Shown here piece after piece: positions 1 through 6,704 of a stretch of 64,000 nt of DNA. The notes under the pieces are model-generated. The model saw nothing but the letters and a program-made list of their open reading frames with translations, did not search any database and had not been told where the DNA came from. The translations under genes were made by a program, and so were the position numbers. Each line of letters opens with the position of its first letter. The first letter of the stretch is position 1. Origin of the DNA: Urechidicola croceus (lineage in GTDB: Bacteria > Bacteroidota > Bacteroidia > Flavobacteriales > Flavobacteriaceae); assembly GCA_905181865.1 (NCBI GenBank), contig CAJIZG010000003.1:513001-577000 (forward strand), given 5' to 3'.

Positions 1-494
1 TCCCAACTATTCGTCAAGTTGGGACCCGAGCGATACGGCCGCATGAAGAAGAGGTCCCAGAATGTCCCTAATGCATTTACCTCGAACTCTCCGTAATGTG
101 GTGTGGGCTCTGAAGGTTTAATAAACATCTCGAAATCATTCTCTAAATATATCGTAGCATCTCTAATTGTTTGTTCTCCCACTACATTGGGTTCTTCCAT
201 TTCGGCATATACATACAGAAACTTATCATCCCATAGCATCTTCATTCTTGTTTTAAAACGTGGCTTGGGGTTTTTATCTCCCTCTATATCAATAAAATAA
301 TCGCTCCAGGGTGCATTATCCCACGCTTTGTCAGGCTTTCCATCTATTACCAGAGGCTGCTCCGCCTTAAAGGCAACATATCCTTTTGGTGGCAGATAAT
401 CCCAAAGGTGTTGTGCAGTTGCTATATTGCATGTGAACATTAACATGAAACCTATAAGAATCATGATTGCTTTTTCTCTTGTCTGTTCTCTCAT
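1..494 (-). CDS. CBM9-like carbohydrate-binding secreted protein, 3' end outside window
   Basis: Reading from the ATG at 492-494 the frame is open to the window edge (164 codons), so the C-terminus is missing. Residues 1-28 form a signal peptide ending near ATAQ. The mature part has the layout of CBM9/DOMON-like proteins of Bacteroidota: a 'PLVIDGKPDKAWDNAPWSDYF' type opening (shortened here to key residues D-G-x-x-D-x-x-W), a region on measuring and display (KMLWDDKFLYVYAEMEE) and EFEVNALGTFWDLFF. Such domains bind glycans and often sit beside glycosidases; no catalytic residue is expected. The gene is the last in the minus-strand series and has the shared regulon-type element upstream (505-540). 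Family assignment is from pattern recognition; the exact ligand is unknown. Confidence 0.75.
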   Translation of the reverse strand, partial: MREQTREKAIMILIGFMLMFTCNIATAQHLWDYLPPKGYVAFKAEQPLVIDGKPDKAWDNAPWSDYFIDIEGDKNPKPRFKTRMKMLWDDKFLYVYAEMEEPNVVGEQTIRDATIYLENDFEMFIKPSEPTPHYGEFEVNALGTFWDLFFMRPYRSGPNLTNSW

Positions 495-504
495 AATTTA
501 TTAT

Positions 505-540
505 GTATTTAGTTTGGTCATAGTGCAAGCACTATTTACC
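505..540 (-). promoter_or_regulatory. Regulon element copy e (half-conserved), upstream of CBM9 gene
   Basis: On the minus strand this reads CTTGCACTATGACC followed by AAACTAAAT, matching the conserved CTTGCACT-ATGACC half of the element at 9381, 11125, 12731 and 14275, but the second arm of the palindrome (GTTCGG) is not kept. It lies 11 nt before the CBM9 start codon. It is the weakest of five copies. Confidence 0.45.
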
Positions 541-621
541 TGCCTGCCGTATCCTATGATAAAAGCAAGCAATTTTTAATATTTATTTCATTTTTCGGAA
601 ACCGTTTTTGCAACAAAAGGC

Positions 622-1107
622 TTAATTCAGGCTACTACCAAAACTATAACTTCCCGATTCCACTCTGTACACACTGGCACCATCTTCATTTTTAATAAAA
701 GTAATTCCAACCGCATCTTCAATAGGTAAACCACTTTCTGTAATGTTATTTCCCTGAATATATACAGTTGCCGTACTGTTTACCGGAATGCTTACTTCCC
801 AGTTCAATTGATTCGCCTCAGTTTTCCAGTTGCTGACAATGTTACCGTAATGCGATTTGTAGTTGCAGTTCACCCAATTGACACTTTTAACCGGTGCCGG
901 GTGGAGGATGATATTTTTGAAACCAGGATAAGCAGTATCCCATTGGATTCCACCTAAACCACGGTAAAACCAGCCACCAATATACAGAAAGCAGGAGTGT
1001 ATCTGCGAAGCATGTCCGTTCCATTGTTCCCAACAAGTTGTTGCTCCGTTTTCTACCATATACCCCCAACCCGGGAAGGTTTTTTTGTTCACCACAGAGC
1101 CTTTCAT
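622..1107 (-). pseudogene. Duplicated C-terminal fragment of GH78 alpha-L-rhamnosidase
   Basis: The 161-residue frame matches the last ~155 residues of the GH78 enzyme at 3867-6638 with about nine differences, starting at VNKKTFPGWGYM and running to the stop codon. It therefore carries only the end of the (alpha/alpha)6 barrel, including the TCWEQW general-base Glu, and the C-terminal beta domain; the general acid and N-terminal domains are absent, so it cannot be a working rhamnosidase alone. Its ATG overlaps the stop of the upstream DUF5703 gene (ATGA at 1104-1107), so it could still be translated by coupling. The first four residues (MKGS) are not part of the homology and mark the joint near 1090. 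Most likely a recent partial duplication that replaced the original downstream gene. Confidence 0.85.
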
Positions 1108-3425
1108 CTGGTTATATTTTTCATTATAACTACATCTTTACTTCGTGACTTAGGAGTAACCTTAAGACCTTCGATTTTCCCATTTTTGAAATGCCCTTCG
1201 ACAACCGTATTTTTAGAAGCATGAAATTTAAAATCGACATCCCACTCTTTTGGCCATGCAGGACAAAGCAATATTTTATCGCCTGCCTCCTGAATAATCA
1301 TATTCTGAAGAGCCCTAACATTTACTGAACCATGGCACTGATCAGGTATCCAATCGTAATTAGGTCCCCAAATAGCAGGGAACCGGCTTCCTTTGTGCTT
1401 ACTCTTAAAACCATTGACAACCATTTTTTTCGCCTCTTCTGTTTTTCCCACCAATGCTGCCTGGATGGCATCTTGCTGCCAGCCAAAGGCTTCTTTAAAT
1501 TTCCGGCTATCATACGTTTTTTGCGCCATTTCAAGGTTCTCTTTTCCTAAACCATAAAGAGGGTATGGAAAAATTGCATATAGTTCTGGATTTTCGAAAT
1601 TGGATGTTCCAGGGTTATATTCCTGAGCAGGCGAAATTAATTCGTTTCCATTTTCATCAGTCCTTAACGGTATTTCTGGCAGGGCTGAGTTTATTTTTTT
1701 AGAAAGGTCAAAAAGCTGATTATCGCTTAACTTTATTTTGTCATTCAAAAAACGATTCGTTATTATTTTTAACCCAGCAATTTCGGGCAAGGGATTGAGG
1801 ACATCACTAAAAAAGGTTTCAAGAGAATGAGCAGGTGAAAAAACAATTTCACCACTGTTGTTTTTTTGATAATGCTCATCATAAAAGGTCAGAATTTCTT
1901 TTGCAAAAACAGTTAAATATTCTTCCAGAAATTTTTCATCATTTGTAAACAAATAATATTCCTGCATCATTGAAACCAGTTCCAAACCGCTTTGCCAATA
2001 GTATCTGATGTAGTAGTTATTGGGAATACCCTTCGCCATATCCTTTCTTTTCCAACCATAGTCGGTGACGCCATAGGTACCCCAGAAATACATTGTTTCA
2101 GGAAAATGCGCACCGTCATGGTTGAAATATTCCCGTGTAGCCAGTTTCGATAAATCGAGTGCCTCCATGTACATTTTAAAGAGAGGCAACATCATTTCAA
2201 AATCGCCGGCGTGTAACATACCCCAATATGGTAAACGTGTATTTTGCCACCAAAAGTTGCCTCCCCAGTTTCGGTAATCTGCATTTAATCCTTTTAGATT
2301 TTTACCACCAAAACTCAAATCTCCCGCAACATCTACATTAAATATTGAACCGTTGTACTTTATTGGCATATTTCCGCGTCCGGAACATGCATACATGTAA
2401 CGTTGCAAAATATAGCCACTGTTGACAGTAAAAGCATTTTCTTTATCTTTTTCTGAATCGATATAAATGTAATGATTGTTCCAAAATTGATTCCACCAAT
2501 TTATATGTTCCGAAAAGCGTTTCTTAAAAGATTTCTTATTAATAACTGTTCGTTGATTTTCAACTTGTTTTTTCCATGAAGAAATATCAGAATCAGTTTG
2601 TGTAACTACCAATGTATTCAGCTGAAATGTTTTGGAAGGGCTCTTTGAAACTAATATTTCTGGGTTATTATTTACCAGATTATCGCCAAAAATGTATGCT
2701 CCAAATGTTCTGTTTAATAAAGGGTCTTTGGTTTTACTAATCACTTCTTTTAAATCGACTCCATTCAAAACGGTATTATAAACCGATCTTTTATTTTGAT
2801 GGCACCAAAGAATGCCATTTTTCGTATTCAAAACAGTATCGGGTTCAACTACCGCATTATTATTCGACCCTCCCATTAATGCTCTTGCTGAATGCATTTC
2901 TAAATCAGATAACTCACGGCGTTTATTTCGCCAGCCATCGTAGTTCACTTCAATTTTTACCGGCGTTTTACTTTCACCTGTCACAACTATTATAGGATTA
3001 TTGGCATCTACATAAAACCGGAGATTAACCTGGTCGGTTGAAATTTTTATTATCCCTGATTCTAAATCAAGTTCCTGTTTAAAGTTTTCACCGGCAAGAA
3101 CATTAGGCGTAAACCGGACTGATGCTTTTCCAACTTTTAACAACCTCCCGTTTTCACTAAATGCATCTGTTTTGCTAATGTAATAATGAAGTACCCCATC
3201 AGGAGTTACCCACACATTGGAGCCAATATCGCCGTTTCCGATTGGCATTGATCCCCATGAACTTTCACTGGGAGAATTCCAAACTATATTATACTTTTTT
3301 AAGGTTGTTTCCTGAGCGAAACTAAAAGTTAATTGACTTAAAAAAAATAAAATAAACGCTATACTTCTCATCTTGTTGCTTTTTCTAATACTTCTCATCT
3401 TGTTGCTTTTTCTAATATTTATCAT
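1104..3425 (-). CDS. DUF5703-containing six-hairpin glycoside hydrolase (GH95-like)
   Basis: This 773-residue secreted protein begins with a signal peptide ending near SFAQ. Residues ~38-310 have the DUF5703 pattern (YNIVWNSPSESSWGSMPIGN, GDIG, YISKTDAFSENGRLLK), followed by a long helical region typical of (alpha/alpha)6 glycosidases and a C-terminal beta domain with ILLCPAWPKEWDVDF, as in GH95-type fucosidase/galactosidase relatives. The substrate linkage cannot be read from the sequence. It is followed with a 4-nt overlap by the GH78 tail fragment. The N-terminus is odd: a 27-bp tandem duplication (3361-3414) repeats the residues RSIRKSNKM, giving three candidate start Mets; the innermost (MRSIAFILFF) would give a normal signal peptide. 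Family placement is good, function moderate. Confidence 0.82.
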   Translation of the reverse strand: MINIRKSNKMRSIRKSNKMRSIAFILFFLSQLTFSFAQETTLKKYNIVWNSPSESSWGSMPIGNGDIGSNVWVTPDGVLHYYISKTDAFSENGRLLKVGKASVRFTPNVLAGENFKQELDLESGIIKISTDQVNLRFYVDANNPIIVVTGESKTPVKIEVNYDGWRNKRRELSDLEMHSARALMGGSNNNAVVEPDTVLNTKNGILWCHQNKRSVYNTVLNGVDLKEVISKTKDPLLNRTFGAYIFGDNLVNNNPEILVSKSPSKTFQLNTLVVTQTDSDISSWKKQVENQRTVINKKSFKKRFSEHINWWNQFWNNHYIYIDSEKDKENAFTVNSGYILQRYMYACSGRGNMPIKYNGSIFNVDVAGDLSFGGKNLKGLNADYRNWGGNFWWQNTRLPYWGMLHAGDFEMMLPLFKMYMEALDLSKLATREYFNHDGAHFPETMYFWGTYGVTDYGWKRKDMAKGIPNNYYIRYYWQSGLELVSMMQEYYLFTNDEKFLEEYLTVFAKEILTFYDEHYQKNNSGEIVFSPAHSLETFFSDVLNPLPEIAGLKIITNRFLNDKIKLSDNQLFDLSKKINSALPEIPLRTDENGNELISPAQEYNPGTSNFENPELYAIFPYPLYGLGKENLEMAQKTYDSRKFKEAFGWQQDAIQAALVGKTEEAKKMVVNGFKSKHKGSRFPAIWGPNYDWIPDQCHGSVNVRALQNMIIQEAGDKILLCPAWPKEWDVDFKFHASKNTVVEGHFKNGKIEGLKVTPKSRSKDVVIMKNITR
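3361..3414. repeat. 27-bp perfect tandem duplication in leader of DUF5703 gene
   Basis: Positions 3361-3387 and 3388-3414 are identical 27-mers (nine codons), so the reading frame is kept and the N-terminal extension before the signal peptide becomes longer. The true start may lie inside or after the repeat. Confidence 0.95.
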
Positions 3426-3481
3426 GCTCTATTATTTAGTGATTATTGATTCATGTATTCTCGTAAATCCCTACTTAGCAT

Positions 3482-3614
3482 CTGTCTATAAAGTCCAACT
3501 TCTACGTTACGCTTGCTTTCAAAATGGTCGTTTACACCAGTAAACTCACATTTTTAGAGCTACGCAAGCCTTGAATTTGAACTTTCTAGCTCAAACTCTC
3601 GACTTTATGGACAG
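3482..3614. repeat. Imperfect inverted-repeat (MITE/REP-like) intergenic element
   Basis: Within the 441-bp gap between the DUF5703 gene and GH78-1, the outer arms CTGTCTATAAAGTC (3482-3495) and GACTTTATGGACAG (3601-3614) are inverted with one mismatch. Inside are further complementary pieces: GCTTGC against GCAAGC and a central hairpin GTTTAC-acca-GTAAAC (3530-3545). This looks like a short palindromic mobile or structured element. No second copy is seen in the window. The rest of the gap (3615-3717) shows nothing recognisable. Confidence 0.5.
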
Positions 3615-3717
3615 GCACTACTTAGTCAAAAAAAACAAACAAAGGCAAAGAAAATTACGCTTGGCTTAAGGTTGATTTTCTGGACCATTAATTTACCTCT
3701 TTTTAAATGTTATTGTT

Positions 3718-3858
3718 TTAGATTCTCCCGCTTATAAGCTCAGTTAGAATTCTTTTTACATCATTATCGAAAAATAGTTTTTTAAGTCCGGGTTTTTCTT
3801 CCAGAGACCAGGATATTCCAACCAATAATATTATTCCAATCACATTTTTAGACATCAT
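3718..3858 (-). CDS. Possible 46-residue hydrophobic-start peptide
   Basis: A short ORF starts 8 nt after the stop of GH78-1 (ATGATG at 3853-3858, preceded by an A/G-rich AAAAAGAG stretch). It encodes a hydrophobic N-terminus (VIGIILLVGISW) followed by a charged tail with EEKPGLKKLFF and a TELISGRI end. It may be the relic of a deleted secreted-protein gene, with signal peptide and tail joined, or a small membrane peptide. I do not recognise a family. Confidence 0.25.
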   Translation of the reverse strand: MMSKNVIGIILLVGISWSLEEKPGLKKLFFDNDVKRILTELISGRI

Positions 3859-3866
3859 CTCTTTTT

Positions 3867-6638
3867 TTAATTCAAAGTACTTTCAAAACTATAATTTCCC
3901 GATTCCACTCTGTACACACTGGCACCATCTTCATTTTTAATAAAAGTAATTCCAACCGCATCTTCAATAGGTAAACCACTTTCAGTAATGTTATTTCCCT
4001 GAATATATACAGTTGCCGTACTATTTACCGGAATGCTTACTTCCCAGTTCAATTGATTCGCCTCAGTTTTCCAGTTGCTGACAATGTTACCGTAGGACGA
4101 TTTATAGTTGCAGTTCACCCAATTGACACTTTTAACCAGTGCCGGACGGAGGATGATATTTTTGAAACCAGGATTTTCAGTATCCCATTGTATTCCTCCC
4201 AATCCACGATAAAACCAACCACCAATATAAGGGAAACAGGAGTGTATCTGCGAAGCATGTCCGTTCCATTGTTCCCAACAAGTTGTTGCTCCGTTTTCTA
4301 CCATATACCCCCAACCCGGGAAGGTTTTTTTGTTCACCATAATATCTATCAGGTCATTATGGTTATTTTCAAGCAGGTAATCAAATGTAATTTGTGTGCC
4401 AATCATTCCGGTGTTAAGGTGGCCTTTATCTTCCAACAACATTGTATGTACAAACTTTTCGAACACAGCATTTTTTAACTCATCTGGCGTAATTCCTGTT
4501 TGTAATGGGAAAATAAGATAGGGTTGTTCTCCGTTGGCATAAGTAGAGTCTTTCGGATTAAACCAAAGCTCGTGTATCGCTTTTTGCGCGATGTTAAGTT
4601 CTTGTTTAAACATTGCTACGTCTTCGTTTTTGCCAAGTCGAGTTCCTGTTTTTATCATAATCTGAAGCAAGTGAGTTCTAAAACAGTTGTTAAAAAAACG
4701 ACGGGAGTTATCATCTACCCATTCGGTTTTATCCATTCCTTTGCCTGGCGGTACCCAATCACCCAGGTTTTTCCATTGATTTCCTGGAAATAGATCCTCA
4801 AGCACTCCATCTGTACTATATGCACCAAGGTATTCAATGTATTTCTTCATATAAGGATACCCTGTTTCGATCAGCCTAGTATCGTTGTAGAAGAGGTAGG
4901 TTTTCCATGGAACCATAATACACATTGCCCCCCAAGCTGGTCCTCCGCCAGGCGAAGTTATAGCAGGTGCTATATAAGGAACAAAACCATCGTCTTTCTG
5001 CTCATCCCACCAGTTTTCTGACCATTTGGTGTACAAAGTAGAAGCATCGAAATTATAGCAACCAACATCCATAATTGTTTGTCCATCGCCATAGCCAAAT
5101 CTTTCACGATGCGGACAATCTACAGTTTGCCCACCTAAGTTTAAAGCTCGGTATGTCCATCGAACCATTTTATGTATGCGGTTGTAAAGGTCATTCGAAC
5201 AACTGAATGAACCGACTTCAGGAACCTCCGTTTCTACTGGAATTGCAACCAGGTCTTCTTTTGCAGGTAAATATGCTAAACCCTCAATAATTGCGTAACG
5301 AAAACCATGATAGTTAAACACATTATTAAACTGTTCTTCTTTCTTTCCAGCAGAGATAAATACATCACGTTGATTAATTGTTTGAAAATTATTTATACGC
5401 CGTGCTTCATTTGGTTTCTGCCCATTATCTTTATCTGCATAGTGAATTGTGATTTTCTGACCTGGCTCAAGATTATGTAATTTCATCTTCAACATACCAG
5501 TAAGGTTTGTACCAAAATCAACCACTACGATTGTATCATTCAGTTGCTCAATTAATACTGGAGCAATTTCATCAAGCTGGATGTTATTACGACATTTTTG
5601 GGCTGTGCATGGCACATCAGCTGTTTCAACAATTACAGCAGGCTGCCAACCATTTGTTGATCTTTTAGTATCCCACCATTGCCTATCTATCAAACGTGCA
5701 TCAACCAATTCTCCTCCATAATTTGCCCATTGCCATCCTCCAATATGGGATCTTGCACTCGCTTTGGTTTCCCAGGATGAGTCTGTTATAATCCGTAGTT
5801 CTTTTTTGTTAGGAATTTCCAGTTGCGCGCGTACCACAGGGCTGTGGTGTTTAACTCCGGGTAATGGCTTGGCCCACTCAGTGCCAATATAATACCATCC
5901 TACTCCCATCCAGATTCCAATACTGTTGTCTCCTTTTTTTAGGTAGCTGGCTACATCGTAGGTTTTATAGTAGGTGCGTTTGCTAAAATTGGAAACTGCT
6001 GGTGCAAGCACTTCTTTGCCCACTTTTTGGCCGTTTATGTAAAGCTCGTAGTAACCCAACGATGCTAGGTATAATGGCGCACGCTCAGGAACTTCATCAA
6101 GGATAAAAGATTGCCTGTAATAGGGTGCGGTAACCTTGTCAGGTGCTCCAATCCATTGAGCAGTCCAGTCTTCTTTTTCGAGCAATCCCATGGTCCATAA
6201 AGCAGGTTCGCTCCACTCTGACGGCTTTCCGTCCTTGTCCCCTTCGACTCCGCTCAGGGCAGGCCAAACCATTACTTTCCAAAAGCATTCGGTACGCGAT
6301 AGTAGTGCTTGCCCATTGTATTCTACATTCCTGGATTGGTCGGATTCTGTTTTACCTGAATCCCATAGGTCGCCGTCATCTTTCGCCAGCTTTTCCTGTG
6401 AACTTGCAACAAGTATGTGATATGCGTTTTGCTTCTGCCCACGTTGGTCTGATTGTAGTTGCCAACTCAGTTGCGGATTCTTGGCATCAATACCACTGGG
6501 ATTGGTAAGATACTCGCAAGCTAAATTGGTAACATCGACTGTTGCCACTTCTTTGCATCCAATAAAGCTTGTTACTGTAAAGAATGCAAAGGTTGCTAGT
6601 CTAATTAGCATCCTAAAGTTAGTTCGTGATCGTTTCAT
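3867..6638 (-). CDS. GH78 alpha-L-rhamnosidase 1, lipoprotein
   Basis: This 923-residue enzyme should hydrolyse terminal alpha-L-rhamnose. A lipobox ends at Cys28 (SFIGC), placing it on the outer or periplasmic membrane surface. Domain order is as in the family: fibronectin-like Bac_rhamnosid_N region (~40-150), beta domains (~160-470), (alpha/alpha)6 catalytic barrel (~480-830) and C-terminal beta domain. The general acid is Glu512 in DCPHRERFGYGDG and the general base Glu789 in TCWEQW. An extra eight residues, PALSGVEG (126-133, nt 6240-6263), interrupt an otherwise normal FWKVMVW-DKDGKPSEWS stretch; the DNA is a palindromic REP-like sequence inserted in frame. The last ~155 codons are duplicated at 622-1107. 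Next gene upstream, GH78-2, is 66 bp away, so co-transcription is likely. Confidence 0.93.
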   Translation of the reverse strand: MKRSRTNFRMLIRLATFAFFTVTSFIGCKEVATVDVTNLACEYLTNPSGIDAKNPQLSWQLQSDQRGQKQNAYHILVASSQEKLAKDDGDLWDSGKTESDQSRNVEYNGQALLSRTECFWKVMVWPALSGVEGDKDGKPSEWSEPALWTMGLLEKEDWTAQWIGAPDKVTAPYYRQSFILDEVPERAPLYLASLGYYELYINGQKVGKEVLAPAVSNFSKRTYYKTYDVASYLKKGDNSIGIWMGVGWYYIGTEWAKPLPGVKHHSPVVRAQLEIPNKKELRIITDSSWETKASARSHIGGWQWANYGGELVDARLIDRQWWDTKRSTNGWQPAVIVETADVPCTAQKCRNNIQLDEIAPVLIEQLNDTIVVVDFGTNLTGMLKMKLHNLEPGQKITIHYADKDNGQKPNEARRINNFQTINQRDVFISAGKKEEQFNNVFNYHGFRYAIIEGLAYLPAKEDLVAIPVETEVPEVGSFSCSNDLYNRIHKMVRWTYRALNLGGQTVDCPHRERFGYGDGQTIMDVGCYNFDASTLYTKWSENWWDEQKDDGFVPYIAPAITSPGGGPAWGAMCIMVPWKTYLFYNDTRLIETGYPYMKKYIEYLGAYSTDGVLEDLFPGNQWKNLGDWVPPGKGMDKTEWVDDNSRRFFNNCFRTHLLQIMIKTGTRLGKNEDVAMFKQELNIAQKAIHELWFNPKDSTYANGEQPYLIFPLQTGITPDELKNAVFEKFVHTMLLEDKGHLNTGMIGTQITFDYLLENNHNDLIDIMVNKKTFPGWGYMVENGATTCWEQWNGHASQIHSCFPYIGGWFYRGLGGIQWDTENPGFKNIILRPALVKSVNWVNCNYKSSYGNIVSNWKTEANQLNWEVSIPVNSTATVYIQGNNITESGLPIEDAVGITFIKNEDGASVYRVESGNYSFESTLN
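6240..6263. repeat. 24-bp REP-like palindromic insertion inside GH78-1 coding sequence
   Basis: The + strand reads CCCTTCGACTCCGCTCAGGG plus four bases. It is GC-rich in an AT-rich gene, is 24 nt long (eight codons, PALSGVEG) and splits a motif that is continuous in family members. A related core, CTTCGACCTCGCTCAGCAC, is in the intergenic element at 27713-27909. The CTTCGACTCCGCTCAGG theme is, to my knowledge, a common intergenic palindrome in Bacteroidota genomes. Confidence 0.7.
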
Positions 6639-6704
6639 TTTTCCTTTATTTTAATTTAGAGACTGTTTAAAAATTATTCAAACAGTCTCTTACATTTTTA
6701 AGTA

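Noticed and set aside
4053-4478. 141-codon forward frame opposite GH78-1
   Set aside because: Lies wholly antisense to well-conserved GH78 catalytic sequence; its product is low-complexity hydrophobic/Cys-rich without family features.
6143-6508. 121-codon forward frame opposite the GH78-1 N-terminus
   Set aside because: Antisense shadow that owes part of its length to the GC-rich 24-bp palindrome.
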